Source: Bacillus marinisedimentorum (GTDB lineage Bacteria > Bacillota > Bacilli > Bacillales > Bacillaceae_O). Taken from it: DNA of 64,000 bases. The stretch lies in NCBI RefSeq assembly GCF_001644195.2, contig NZ_LWBL02000023.1, positions 23,126 to 87,125 on the forward strand. The letters are read 5' to 3'. The position numbers and the translations under genes are program-made. Positions within the stretch are counted from its first letter, which is position 1; every line of letters begins with the position of its first letter. The notes beneath the pieces are model-generated. The model worked only from the letters and a program-made list of their open reading frames with translations, was not told where the DNA came from and did no database searches. Shown one piece after another: positions 8,064 through 17,079 of this stretch.

Positions 8064-9161
8064 TCAATTGCTGAATAGAGACTTTAATCCATCAGTAATA
8101 CCTTTCTTAATAGTTGTCGCAGCCCTTACGGTAGAATTCCAGATTTTTTTAGCATCCGCTGCAATTTTCTTCCGGTTACGATACAATTTAACCGCTCCAG
8201 TCCCCGCTGCCAGAACACCGCCCAATACGATTGCTCCTGCTGCGATTGGCTGGGCTGCCGGGATAGCCATTCCTATTGTTCCCGCGTCAATGAGGAAGCT
8301 TCCCAAACTATTCAAGCCGTTTAGTGTCTCGCCTTTGCTAAAGTTATCTATCGTATCTGCTGCTGAGAACACTGCTCCAATTGAGGCTGCAGCAATATTA
8401 AACCTGCTGACTGTTTTGAAAACACCATTAGCGTTATTAATTGCACTGAAGCTATTCTCCACATTAGCAAGTGTTTGATGGGAACCAAAATTATAGGAAG
8501 TAGGGTTGAGAAAGTACGCCAATTCCTTGTACCGGCCATACCCCTCTTTATAATCCATAACAACCGAATAACCGTCCGGTATTGCCTTAATGCTTTCATT
8601 ATTGGCACCAATCAGCTTGAAGGTTGACATCAAGTAACGGGACTGCAGGTTGGGATCACGGAAAAACTGGCGCATGTCCCCCAGTTGGTCACCGTGATTG
8701 ATCGTTGACTTCACGATGCCGTTGTAAAGGAAGTCATTAAACTCTTTTGCTGACGGCATACCCGGTTCCCAGTATTCTTTATCTGGGGATCCAGGGTTCT
8801 GAACTTCAGCGTTTGGCGGCATTACCTCACCAGGCGGCTGCAGCGGAAGAAAACCGTATCCCGGATTTACAGGAGTTATTCCGGGATTGTGCCGGTCATG
8901 CTCTCCCGGCTGTATGTCCCATTGTTCAGTTATCCAGGGTTCTGTGTTCCGTGGTCCTGTTTCCCAGGATTCGCTCTTCCACGATTCGTTTTCCCACGAT
9001 TCTGCCTTCCAGGATTCGCTTTCCCATGATTCCGAATTCCAGGCTGGAATATTCCAAGCACCTGATGCGGCATAGGCTGCAAGCGGAAACAAATTCAGGA
9101 ATAGCAGATAAAAGGCTGCAGCACCGGCTAGGAACGATACGAGCCCTTTTTTTTTGAACAT
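8064..9161 (-). CDS. Secreted protein with SW-pentapeptide repeats
   Basis: A 365-aa protein with a clear signal peptide (basic start, hydrophobic core, AYA-AS cleavage region near residue 32). Directly after it come about eight pentapeptide repeats of the form SW[EK]xE (residues about 36-75), then a proline-rich linker, a globular part (about 120-245), and an alanine/glycine-rich hydrophobic region (about 255-330) followed by a basic tail. The hydrophobic C-terminal region could insert in a membrane. No known domain is recognisable. It lies in the Tad operon just after the VWA lipoprotein gene, so it may be a pilus-associated surface protein. Confidence 0.65.
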   Translation of the reverse strand: MFKKKGLVSFLAGAAAFYLLFLNLFPLAAYAASGAWNIPAWNSESWESESWKAESWENESWKSESWETGPRNTEPWITEQWDIQPGEHDRHNPGITPVNPGYGFLPLQPPGEVMPPNAEVQNPGSPDKEYWEPGMPSAKEFNDFLYNGIVKSTINHGDQLGDMRQFFRDPNLQSRYLMSTFKLIGANNESIKAIPDGYSVVMDYKEGYGRYKELAYFLNPTSYNFGSHQTLANVENSFSAINNANGVFKTVSRFNIAAASIGAVFSAADTIDNFSKGETLNGLNSLGSFLIDAGTIGMAIPAAQPIAAGAIVLGGVLAAGTGAVKLYRNRKKIAADAKKIWNSTVRAATTIKKGITDGLKSLFSN

Positions 9162-9185
9162 CGATTTCCTCCCTAATTCAATAGT

Positions 9186-10595
9186 TTATTGTCCATTCAT
9201 ACGTTCGTTATATGTTTTTTCAAGTTCTTTAGTCACTTCTTCGAAATCGGCGGTTGCCATTTGGTTAAGATCATCAAAAAGGTTGTCCCGGGTTTTTGAT
9301 ACAAATTCATAATGGCTGTCAATCAGCTCCATTATGTCATCATCCTGATCCTCTGACAGTTTGCCTTCAGATTTGAGGTAGAGAATCGCCTTTCTCTCAT
9401 TTTCAACTTCCTTGAGCATTTTATCTTTCCACTCAATGTGAAAGTTCATGATTTCCTGCTTTCTTTCGGAGTGGTCGATATTTATTTGGCGTTTTGAAGA
9501 GTAAAGCCATTCGAACCAGCGCTTGGCCATTTCGGCCGAACGGTCGAATTCTTTCTGAAGCTCATCCTGGCTCTGTACGGATGCATAGGTTCCGCCTGCT
9601 GCCCTGGCAACTTCCTTCAGCTGCCTGTTGCCTTCGCTATCCACATCGAAACCGATTATATTGACCAGCGGAGTTATTTCAGATTGTTTCAGGTTTTTAC
9701 CCGCTGATACAGGGTTGCCGTCACAGGTTTCCACACCATCGCTCACAAGATAAATGATATTTGTGTTTTCCGTACCCTTTTTCATGCTCAGGTCCTCTTG
9801 AGCTTTAGCAAGGGATTCGGCAATCGGTGTCCAGCCAGTCGGTTTGAATTTTTCCAGCGCTTTATTCAACTGGTCCACATCATATGGCTGCAATTCGTAA
9901 ACCAGCTCATTGCTGTTGCAGGATACTCCTTTGTCCTTATCGGCATTGCTGCCTTTATGGCCATATACTCTCAATGCGACATTCGCTTGTTCAGGAAGAG
10001 AAGCTGTGAATTCACGGATGGCTTCTTTTGCCAGTTCCATTTTCGTTTTGCTGCCGATTTTCCCGGCCATGCTTCCGCTCGCATCAAGGATAATCTCAAC
10101 GTTATAGTGTTCTTTGAATTGATACCTTGGATCTTCCATATCCGGGCTCCCAAATTTGCTGGCTTTCCATTGTTGAGCCAGTTCCATTGGATCAGGATAT
10201 TCAGGCACGAACAAGGAGACGATGTGCGCGGCGTATTCCATCTTTTCTTCTTTTGAAGCATTCTCGCTCAACACTGGAAATTGCTCTAATTTCTTTTTTG
10301 CATCTGTGCTTTCCAGGCTGTCAACATTGTGGAACTCCCCGATTGGATATGCGAGCAGTTCGCCCAGGGAACCAGGAAACGGAGGGGCGGCTTCATTAAA
10401 CGTTTCGGCTTCTTCACCGGAATCTGCTGCACTCCCTGCAGTTTCTGTTTCTTTTTCTGCTTTTTCCGGTTTTTGCTCCGAACTTTGCTTTTGTTCCGTA
10501 TTAGCACTTTCCACTTCTGTCTGTTTATTGCTGCATGCTGAAATGATCAGCAGCATGATCACGAGTAAAATGGATATTGTTTTGAATCGTTTCAC
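9186..10595 (-). CDS. VWA-domain lipoprotein of the Tad locus
   Basis: A 469-aa lipoprotein. GTG at 10595, preceded by AAGGGAGGGG, gives a typical lipoprotein signal ending in the lipobox IISAC (Cys near residue 20), followed by a Glu/Lys-rich linker. Residues about 170-350 form a von Willebrand A domain with the MIDAS motif in ILDASGSMAG and the later YLVSDGVETC segment. A long helical region follows. VWA domains are common in TadG and in pilus tip adhesins; here the domain is on a separate lipoprotein between the pilin and tadE genes. A longer upstream open frame is non-coding repeat. Confidence 0.8.
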   Translation of the reverse strand: MKRFKTISILLVIMLLIISACSNKQTEVESANTEQKQSSEQKPEKAEKETETAGSAADSGEEAETFNEAAPPFPGSLGELLAYPIGEFHNVDSLESTDAKKKLEQFPVLSENASKEEKMEYAAHIVSLFVPEYPDPMELAQQWKASKFGSPDMEDPRYQFKEHYNVEIILDASGSMAGKIGSKTKMELAKEAIREFTASLPEQANVALRVYGHKGSNADKDKGVSCNSNELVYELQPYDVDQLNKALEKFKPTGWTPIAESLAKAQEDLSMKKGTENTNIIYLVSDGVETCDGNPVSAGKNLKQSEITPLVNIIGFDVDSEGNRQLKEVARAAGGTYASVQSQDELQKEFDRSAEMAKRWFEWLYSSKRQINIDHSERKQEIMNFHIEWKDKMLKEVENERKAILYLKSEGKLSEDQDDDIMELIDSHYEFVSKTRDNLFDDLNQMATADFEEVTKELEKTYNERMNGQ

Positions 10596-10624
10596 GGAAC
10601 CCCTCCCTTGTTGCCGTTTAGTGC

Positions 10625-10735
10625 AGTGAGTCTGTTTTGATATTGGGTAGGCCTTTTCCGGCACTCTTAGCTCGATGCGTGACCGGTTCGGTGTTGGGTA
10701 TGCCTTTTCGGGCGCGCGTAATGTAAATGCATGTG
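10625..10735. repeat. Degenerate direct repeat upstream of the VWA lipoprotein gene
   Basis: Two imperfect copies of about 57 bases are visible, each containing TTGGGTAKGCCTTTTCSGGC (around 10640-10663 and 10694-10715). The segment lies upstream of the ribosome binding site and is not translated if the GTG at 10595 is the start. Its role is unknown. Confidence 0.5.
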
Positions 10736-10875
10736 TCACCATTTAGTAATCGTGTAGTTTCTGATTTTTTTCTGTCCCTATGCCTGGCCGGGAAAATCCA
10801 TACTTGCCAGTCAACCGGAAAATCACAGGCCTTGCCTGATAGTGCTTTGATCGGACGTCAGCACATGTTCTTCCT

Positions 10876-11079
10876 TTATCCGATATTGCCTATCAGTTCT
10901 GTCAGTTTATCCACAATGGCCTGTCCAACTGAACTATCCCCCTGGAATACAGTGGTGATGGCAGCCATCAGTACCAAAATAATTCCGCCGATCGCAACCC
11001 ATTCCAGTGTCTGTGAACCCTTTTCATTATCAATAACCCCTTTTCCTTTTGTATACATGCTAGTCATGAAATGTTTCAT
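10876..11079 (-). CDS. flp: Flp/Fap-type pilin
   Basis: A 67-aa pilin precursor. A basic leader ends at DNEKGSQTLEWVAIGG: the Gly before SQTLEW fits a prepilin-peptidase cleavage site, with the conserved Glu at position +5 of the mature chain. It is followed by about 20 hydrophobic residues and a short tail, as in Flp pilins. AAGGAGG lies nine bases before the ATG. It lies between tadC and the VWA lipoprotein gene. A matching prepilin peptidase gene is not in this window. Confidence 0.75.
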   Translation of the reverse strand: MKHFMTSMYTKGKGVIDNEKGSQTLEWVAIGGIILVLMAAITTVFQGDSSVGQAIVDKLTELIGNIG

Positions 11080-11209
11080 CGTTCTTTTCCTCCTTTTAAG
11101 TAAATGGTATTAAGTATTGAACAAAGACTTGCCAATCAGTTGATTTTTCATCCTGATTTTCTGCCTTGCCAACACCTCCTTTAAGGATTCGGCTGGAATG
11201 ACTGTTGCC

Positions 11210-12145
11210 TCATTTGAAAATATCAAGCACTGCATTGTCTCCATACAGGAGATTCAAAATAACCAGGCCGGCAATCATGATCATTGCGGTCGGTGTTACA
11301 ATCAAAGTGGTGATCAGTGTAACCTTCGGTGAGGCTTTGGCCGCTTTTTCCTTCACTTTTTCGAATCGGATCCGCCGCATATCCTCCGCCTGGATTTTGA
11401 ATGTGGTGGATATCGGCACACCTAGTTTTTGACCTTGAATGAGCGCTTTGATAAAAGCCAGGAATTCAGGACTATCATTCCGGGCAAGCAGGGAACGATA
11501 TGCGGCTTCCCGCTCAATCCCAAGATCGACTTCGTATAAAAACCTTGTGAATTCCTCCTGCAGAGGCCCATGAAAATGCTGAAGGATTCCGCGCAGCGCC
11601 TGATCAAGGCCGACTCCAGCCTGCAGGCTTACACTTACCGTATCTAAAAAATCCGGCAAGTCATACGCAAGTTCATCCTGTCTGGCTTTCGCCGCGATCC
11701 GCAAAGAAAAAATAGTTCCGAAGTAACCTGCGAGCGGCAGCACGAATAACCCGAATTGAGCGAGCGGCAGCCCCAGTACGAGCCCGAGGACACCGGTCCC
11801 AAAGCCGGCGACCGTCAGCGCCATTTTTGTCCCCTGGAACTGGGAAACGGTTAAATCATATGGATTCCCCGCTTTATACAGCAGTTTTTCAATTTCATCA
11901 TCTTCACTGAAGAAGTTAATTCTTCTGCCCAAACCGGCATAGTCGTCTGCATGCTCTGAAAATTTTCTGATCATCCAGGCCAAAAGGGTCCGCTTTCCCC
12001 GGCCCTTTTTCAAGTCACTGGCGGCCACCTCATAGATGTGGGCGGCCACTTTACGGCGTTCCTGTTTATAAACATACAAATGCCTCAAGCCAAGAAGAAA
12101 AAACAGCAAGAATAAAATGACTGATAGAATCATTGCCGCATCCAA
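11210..12145 (-). CDS. tadC: Tad pilus inner-membrane protein TadC
   Basis: A 311-aa type II secretion F-domain protein. It has an N-terminal membrane helix, a cytosolic segment, two helices (about residues 112-155), then the conserved PDFLDTVSVSLQAGVGLDQAL region and a C-terminal helix (LITTLIVTPTAMIMIAGLVIL). This is the arrangement of TadC. A TTG start at 12145 follows AAGGGTG, four bases after the tadB stop. With TadB it forms the platform on which the pilin polymerises. Confidence 0.85.
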   Translation of the reverse strand: MDAAMILSVILFLLFFLLGLRHLYVYKQERRKVAAHIYEVAASDLKKGRGKRTLLAWMIRKFSEHADDYAGLGRRINFFSEDDEIEKLLYKAGNPYDLTVSQFQGTKMALTVAGFGTGVLGLVLGLPLAQFGLFVLPLAGYFGTIFSLRIAAKARQDELAYDLPDFLDTVSVSLQAGVGLDQALRGILQHFHGPLQEEFTRFLYEVDLGIEREAAYRSLLARNDSPEFLAFIKALIQGQKLGVPISTTFKIQAEDMRRIRFEKVKEKAAKASPKVTLITTLIVTPTAMIMIAGLVILNLLYGDNAVLDIFK

Positions 12146-12149
12146 CTTA

Positions 12150-13076
12150 TCACACCCTTATATTCGTGACCTTGCGGACGAGCACAAACGTCAGCAGGGT
12201 TCCGATGATGAATAATATGCTGATAATCATCCCCGGAATGCTCCACAGGGGTTCCAGAAAATCATCCATAATCATATTCATGGTCAAAATGAGAAATACC
12301 GGCATGAACGGCAATATCCCGGCGATATGGCGCTGTTCAGCTGTCATGGTCTTAATTGTCTGCCTCAATACTTTCCGATCTTCAAGTGTCTCTGCCATTT
12401 CATCCAGCACCGCATATAAGTTGCCGCCCATTTGTTTTTGAATCAAAAGCGTGGCGATGAACAGCTTGAATTCCCTTGTCGGAACGCGCTGCTGCATTTC
12501 GGCCAGCCCTTCTTCAAGGCTTACGCCAAGCTTCAAGTTATGGGAAAGCCGGGAAAACTCGCCTTTGGCCGGTTGTGACACCTCGGCTGCAACGACATCC
12601 ATACCCTGCGGAATCGTCAAACCGGCCCTGACACTTCCCGCCAGTGTGCGGCAAACTTCCGATAGCTGGTCATTCAATCGTTCCCGGTATTTATTCCGCC
12701 TTAATAAAAAGAGTAAATAATACGTCAAAACCGGTGCTGCAATCCCTGCAAACCAGTTCAGCGGGGATGGAATCCCAAACAACATATACGAAAAAACAGC
12801 AATGGCAAGCCCTTCGAAAAATAGAATGGCATAAAACTCAGAAGGCGTGAGCGGAACATTCGCCCGGTGCAATTTCTCTTCAAGGCCTCTGGCATAATCA
12901 GTCGGGTCAAATTTCTCTCCCCAAACCGAGATGAAGCTTGTACGCTCCCCGCTCCGGTCAAACCATTTGCCGACCTTCTGTTTCCACGCTTTTTTCTCCA
13001 TCCGGTATCCAAGCAGGCTGTAAAAGCCCCAGAGCCCGAAAAGGACTGCAATACTATACAATACGGCGCCCGCCAT
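12150..13076 (-). CDS. tadB: Tad pilus inner-membrane protein TadB
   Basis: A 308-aa T2SS F-domain protein with an N-terminal helix, a pair of helices at about residues 85-130, the family motif RTLAGSVRAGLTIPQGMDVVA, and C-terminal helices (ILPFMPVFLILTMNM, IPGMIISILFIIGTLL). It is the partner of TadC. Its start overlaps the end of tadA by 23 bases, so expression is coupled. Confidence 0.85.
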   Translation of the reverse strand: MAGAVLYSIAVLFGLWGFYSLLGYRMEKKAWKQKVGKWFDRSGERTSFISVWGEKFDPTDYARGLEEKLHRANVPLTPSEFYAILFFEGLAIAVFSYMLFGIPSPLNWFAGIAAPVLTYYLLFLLRRNKYRERLNDQLSEVCRTLAGSVRAGLTIPQGMDVVAAEVSQPAKGEFSRLSHNLKLGVSLEEGLAEMQQRVPTREFKLFIATLLIQKQMGGNLYAVLDEMAETLEDRKVLRQTIKTMTAEQRHIAGILPFMPVFLILTMNMIMDDFLEPLWSIPGMIISILFIIGTLLTFVLVRKVTNIRV

Positions 13077-14430
13077 GAACGTTCACCCCGTTTCCATCCG
13101 ATTTGAAAACCTCCGGATCCACTGTAATTCCGAATGTCTTCAGCCTGCCGAGACATTCGGGGATGATGCCTGTCGGCGTGAAATATCCTTCAACATCGCC
13201 ATTTTCGGAAACACCTGTGCGTTTGAATGCGAATATTTCATTCATTTTTATACGTCCTTTTTCATCTGTCAGTACTTCCGATATTGATACAATTTTTCGG
13301 CTGCCGTCAGACAGGCGCGCTCCCTGGACAATGAAATCGAGAGCACCGACAATATACTCCCTTACAATATGAGTCGGGAGCTCCATTTCCGCCATGACCA
13401 CCATCCCTTCCACCCGGCGAAGGGCGTCATCCGGTGTATTGGCGTGAATTGTCGTAATTGAACCTTCATGTCCGGTGTTCATCGCCTGGAGCATGTCAAA
13501 CGCTTCCGCTCCCCGCACTTCACCGACGATAATGCGGTCGGGCCTCATCCGCAGCGCATTTTTAACGAGCTGGCGGATGGTCACTTCCCCGCTTCCCTCG
13601 ACATTGGCAGGCCGGGCCTCCATACCCGCGACATTCGGCCGGGCCAGCCTCAGCTCGGCTGAATCTTCAATCGTCACAATCCGCTCTCCCTGCGGTATGG
13701 CAGCTCCCAGGACATTGAGCAAAGTGGTTTTCCCGCTTCCTGTACCTCCAGAAATCAAAATATTGAGTTTCGCCTGGACAATGGCATTGAGAAAAAGAGC
13801 CATCCTTTCATCCAGTGTCCGGTATTCAAGCAAATCGTCCATTTGGAACGGCTCCTCGCGAAATTTCCGTATTGAGACGAGCGTTCCTTTCAGGCTGATC
13901 GGCGGTATGACTGCGTTGAGCCGGCTTCCATCCGGCAATCTGGCATCGACCATCGGTGAGCTTTCATCAATACGCCGGCCGAGCGGTGCGACAATCCGGT
14001 CAATCACATGCCGAATATGGTTTTCATCCCTGAAGGCGACAGTAGCCGGCTGCAGCTTGCCCTGTTTTTCGATATAAACTTCTGATGGCCCGTTGATCAG
14101 AATCTCTGTAATGTCCCCGTCCTGCAGCAAGGGCTCAAGCGGCCCATAGCCGACCGATTCATTGATGAGCCGTTTAAGAAGGCTGTCCTTATCCTGGCGC
14201 GGAATGACAACCCGTTCTTCCGACATGAATTGGCTGACTAGCTGTTCGATTCTGAGCTTTTTTTCACCTTCTGCCAGACTGGTCAGGGCTTCAAGGTTGG
14301 TTTCGCGCAGCAGCCTCGCCTTGTAATGAGCCGCAAGTTCATCAAGATAAGGGTTGCTGACAGCAGCTTCTGCATGTGTATTGCTGTTTTTATGAGGTCG
14401 TGCCTTCTTTTTTTCAAATAGCGCCAACAT
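13054..14430 (-). CDS. tadA: Tad/CpaF secretion ATPase
   Basis: A 458-aa GspE-superfamily ATPase of the CpaF/TadA branch. Visible are the N-terminal helical domain, the conserved GYGPLEPLLQDGDITEILING region, the Walker A loop GGTGSGKTTLLN, the Asp box region RIVTIEDSAEL and the Walker B GEVRGAEAFDMLQAMNTGHEGS. The C-terminus is slightly extended compared with minimal CpaF. It powers pilin export/assembly from the cytoplasmic face. AGGAGGG lies just before the ATG. Confidence 0.93.
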   Translation of the reverse strand: MLALFEKKKARPHKNSNTHAEAAVSNPYLDELAAHYKARLLRETNLEALTSLAEGEKKLRIEQLVSQFMSEERVVIPRQDKDSLLKRLINESVGYGPLEPLLQDGDITEILINGPSEVYIEKQGKLQPATVAFRDENHIRHVIDRIVAPLGRRIDESSPMVDARLPDGSRLNAVIPPISLKGTLVSIRKFREEPFQMDDLLEYRTLDERMALFLNAIVQAKLNILISGGTGSGKTTLLNVLGAAIPQGERIVTIEDSAELRLARPNVAGMEARPANVEGSGEVTIRQLVKNALRMRPDRIIVGEVRGAEAFDMLQAMNTGHEGSITTIHANTPDDALRRVEGMVVMAEMELPTHIVREYIVGALDFIVQGARLSDGSRKIVSISEVLTDEKGRIKMNEIFAFKRTGVSENGDVEGYFTPTGIIPECLGRLKTFGITVDPEVFKSDGNGVNVHGGRRIV

Positions 14431-14478
14431 GATCCCTCCTATACGATTAAAAAACCGGCAGAATCGAAGTTCGCAGGT

Positions 14479-15639
14479 CTACTTAAGCTTGCCCAGCACC
14501 CATTTTCGAACATCTTTTGAAAAAGCGGACAGCTTTTTTTCGTTTTGGGACTTCCGCAGAGGTTCACCCTGGTTCACGGCAGTCTGAACCCCTTTGAAAT
14601 CTCTCCTTATTTTCGCCTCAAGTGGATAGTCAATCGTGTTCTTTATGTCATTTGCATTAATTTCGTTTTCCCTGCTTATACCGTTGACGATGAGGCTCAT
14701 CCTCCCCTTAACATTAATCCCCAGCCTGGAAAACAGTTTTTCCGCCTGTTTTAAAATCTGGATTGAAGGTGTATCCGGGGTCATGACATAGTAAATCGCA
14801 TCTGCTTCCTCAAGTGCCGTATATGTAACTTCATCCATCACGGTCGGCAGGTCGACAATGACGAAATCGTAGCTTCTCCGTGCTGTACGGAGAAGACGTT
14901 CAACGAATTCATCCGTAAGGGTTTCGGCTGTTTCAGCATCCCGCGGACTGAGGAGGACTTCGAGCTGAGAAAACTTTTCCTTTTGTGCAACGTTGCGAAT
15001 ATGGCTCTCATTCAGCTCATCAATGACCGGCTGCAGATCGGCGATTGACCTGTTCGATTCGATTGATAAAAAAGTCTCCGTTCCCCCAAACTGTAAGTTC
15101 AAATCCATAAGCAGCACCTGAGCGGTGGATTCCAGTTTCATAGTCTGGGAAAACACACTGGAGATAATGGAACGGCCGCTGCCGCCTTTCCCGCTGTAAA
15201 ATGCAAGAATCTGGCCGCGCCCGCGCCTGAAATTTTGTACTGACACTGCTGTTTCCTTTTCTTGAAGCTTCCGTTCTTCAGCCGATTTAACGATTCCATC
15301 CAATCTGCCAGACAGGAGCGACGCTTCATCAGGCATAACGAAGAAATCGGCAGCCCCTGCTCTTGTCACGTTCCGAAGCAGCTGGAAATCCTGTTCATCT
15401 GTTATGTAAATGATTGTTGCCAGCGGTTGGATTGACTGCATGAGCTGAATCAAATCAGAATCATCCTCTGCCCCGCCTCTTAAAAAAATCAGATCCGGTG
15501 ATATACGGTCCAATTCTTTCCGGACGTCGGAGGAAGCAAGCCTTTCCGCTTCATAGCGGCTCAGTATCTCAAGCCTCCACTGTGCGTTTTTATCTTCTTG
15601 TTCATCTATAATGAGAATTTTGATTTCTTCAGTTTCCAC
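14479..15639 (-). CDS. cpaE: CpaE/TadZ-like localisation ATPase
   Basis: A 386-aa protein with an N-terminal receiver-like domain (IKILIIDEQED; atypical, the phospho-acceptor region is not canonical) followed by a MinD/ParA-type ATPase with the deviant Walker A FYSGKGGSGRSI and switch-like VLLMDLNLQFGG. This two-domain layout is CpaE/TadZ, which places Tad machines at the pole. The GTG at 15639 follows GGAGGG with normal spacing; an in-frame ATG at 15753 lies in the end of cpaB and is unlikely. Confidence 0.85.
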   Translation of the reverse strand: METEEIKILIIDEQEDKNAQWRLEILSRYEAERLASSDVRKELDRISPDLIFLRGGAEDDSDLIQLMQSIQPLATIIYITDEQDFQLLRNVTRAGAADFFVMPDEASLLSGRLDGIVKSAEERKLQEKETAVSVQNFRRGRGQILAFYSGKGGSGRSIISSVFSQTMKLESTAQVLLMDLNLQFGGTETFLSIESNRSIADLQPVIDELNESHIRNVAQKEKFSQLEVLLSPRDAETAETLTDEFVERLLRTARRSYDFVIVDLPTVMDEVTYTALEEADAIYYVMTPDTPSIQILKQAEKLFSRLGINVKGRMSLIVNGISRENEINANDIKNTIDYPLEAKIRRDFKGVQTAVNQGEPLRKSQNEKKLSAFSKDVRKWVLGKLK

Positions 15640-15658
15640 GAACAGTCTCCCTCCATTT

Positions 15659-16417
15659 CTAGTCCTGTTTGGATGGCTCTGTTTCAGCTTTATCCGTTTC
15701 TTCTTGCTCATGAGGTGGCTTATCATTTGTTTGTGATTTCGGTTCGCCGGCATTTTCAGGCTGTTTTTCCTGATTCTGAGCTGGCTCAGACACTTCCTGT
15801 TGTTCTTCTTTTCCTACATTCGCTTTTAAAACCCTGATACTGTCAGCATAATTTTGCATATGAATCAGATCCGGTGCCTCGCCGGAAGGGATCTCGACCG
15901 CCACCCCAGTAAGGGAACTCCCCTTTTTCGATACACCGGCAACCGGCACATCGTTCATAAACAGCTCGGTAACAGGATTATCTTCAAACGTATGGGAAAC
16001 GATAATATCAATCCGGTCAAGGGATTCCAGCTCCTGGTCAAAGTGGATCCGTTCGGATTGGGGAATAAAAACTAGCCTGTGATCGGCTTCTCTCACATTC
16101 GACACCGGTTTGACGATATTTTTGGTCACCAGATCCCCTTTTGTGAGCGGAACAACAAATACTTTATCCTGTAAGTCCCCGGCTTCAAGAATGTGTGATT
16201 CAGTCACAAACCGGTTAGGAATTTCGACCGTTTCCAATTGTTCAGGTTCAATAACAGTTCTAGAAGGAATATCTTCTGCTGCAACAAAAACCTTTGTCAT
16301 TCCACCCAATTCAGTATTTAAGTCTTTCACTTTCTGTAAGAACAGAAGGCCTGCTGCTGCTGCCAGCAAGAATGATAGCGTAAGAAAAATGATGGCTTTT
16401 CTTTTGGATTCGAGCAT
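15659..16417 (-). CDS. cpaB: CpaB/RcpC-like SAF-domain pilus assembly protein
   Basis: A 252-aa protein with one N-terminal membrane helix, then an SAF domain (VFVAAEDIPSRTVIEPEQLE; region LTKGDLVTKNIV) and an RcpC/CpaB-type second domain. The last 60 residues are a Pro/Glu/Gln/Lys-rich tail. ATG at 16417 is taken as the start because CAGGAG lies 12 bases upstream; a TTG at 16429 would abut the site. It is the first gene of the Tad operon. In diderms CpaB contacts the secretin; in this monoderm no secretin gene is seen and the tail may reach the cell wall. Confidence 0.8.
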   Translation of the reverse strand: MLESKRKAIIFLTLSFLLAAAAGLLFLQKVKDLNTELGGMTKVFVAAEDIPSRTVIEPEQLETVEIPNRFVTESHILEAGDLQDKVFVVPLTKGDLVTKNIVKPVSNVREADHRLVFIPQSERIHFDQELESLDRIDIIVSHTFEDNPVTELFMNDVPVAGVSKKGSSLTGVAVEIPSGEAPDLIHMQNYADSIRVLKANVGKEEQQEVSEPAQNQEKQPENAGEPKSQTNDKPPHEQEETDKAETEPSKQD

Positions 16418-16449
16418 TTCCTGGTTCAACTCCTGCCTGGTAAACTAAA

Positions 16450-16490
16450 AAGAGACTGCTCCTATGGTCATAGTCATGGTGCAATCTCTT
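16450..16490 (-). promoter_or_regulatory. Leader hairpin with T-run upstream of the Tad operon
   Basis: Arms AAGAGATTGC / GCAGTCTCTT (minus-strand sense, one G:U or mismatch pair) enclose an inner palindrome CTATG-GT-CATAG. On the minus strand the hairpin is followed by TTTT and lies only 33 bases before the cpaB start, with no minus-strand gene for nearly 1 kb upstream. It is therefore either a leader attenuator of the Tad operon or, read on the plus strand (TTTTT at 16489-16493), a terminator. Confidence 0.5.
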
Positions 16491-17079
16491 TTTAATGTCA
16501 ATGGTAATATATTAAATTTTTGTGTCTCTTTTATCATATTTCATTTTAACCATTGGTCAATCCTGCCATTTTTACCATGTTAATGATATTATTCTTTTCA
16601 TTCCTGTGTTTGTGTCTATAGTCCTGGTATTTTTTTCTCCCTTTTTCTTCCCTTTCTCATTATAGGCCCTGATACCGTAATCCGTATCGAACAACCTTTC
16701 TGTTTCTTATTTATTAAGTCTTTTGAACCCGTAAGGTAACTCAGGAAGCCGAACGGACCATGAATTCCACAAAAAAACAAATGTATATTTGGGTAAAAAT
16801 ACTCATTTTTATGTTTAGCCGTGTGAACTCTATAAAGCAATATAAAAATCATATATTTCAGCAAACAAGTTTTTAGATTCGACTATTTGCTAAAACCCTG
16901 TTTTTACCGCGGAAGATAAATTGTCAGTAAGGGAGCAAATAACTTATAAAAATATGGATCAGTGCAGCTATGCCTCTGTCTTCGCCTGTTGGCTTGCCTA
17001 TAGGCTGGTTTTCTTTATTAATTGGCTTTTTACTTTGGCTGTGTTAAAGCTCAATGTTGATTTTTTACACTAGTTGATT
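16491..17079. other. Intergenic region, no gene supported
   Basis: This AT-rich stretch upstream of the Tad operon presumably holds its promoter. I compared it by eye with c-di-GMP riboswitch consensus pieces and found no match. An 82-codon open frame on the minus strand (16616-16864) has no ribosome binding site and poor composition, so it is not called. Confidence 0.5.

Noticed and set aside
10596..10742. Extension of the VWA lipoprotein by 49 residues upstream
   Set aside because: The extension would hide the lipoprotein signal peptide and consists of a non-coding direct repeat; the GTG at 10595 has a strong ribosome binding site.
16616..16864. 82-codon minus-strand open frame upstream of the Tad operon
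   Set aside because: It has no ribosome binding site, low-complexity AT-rich composition and no recognisable domain.
16491..17079. Possible c-di-GMP riboswitch controlling the pilus operon
   Set aside because: I looked for the conserved GEMM blocks on both strands and none is present in the correct order.
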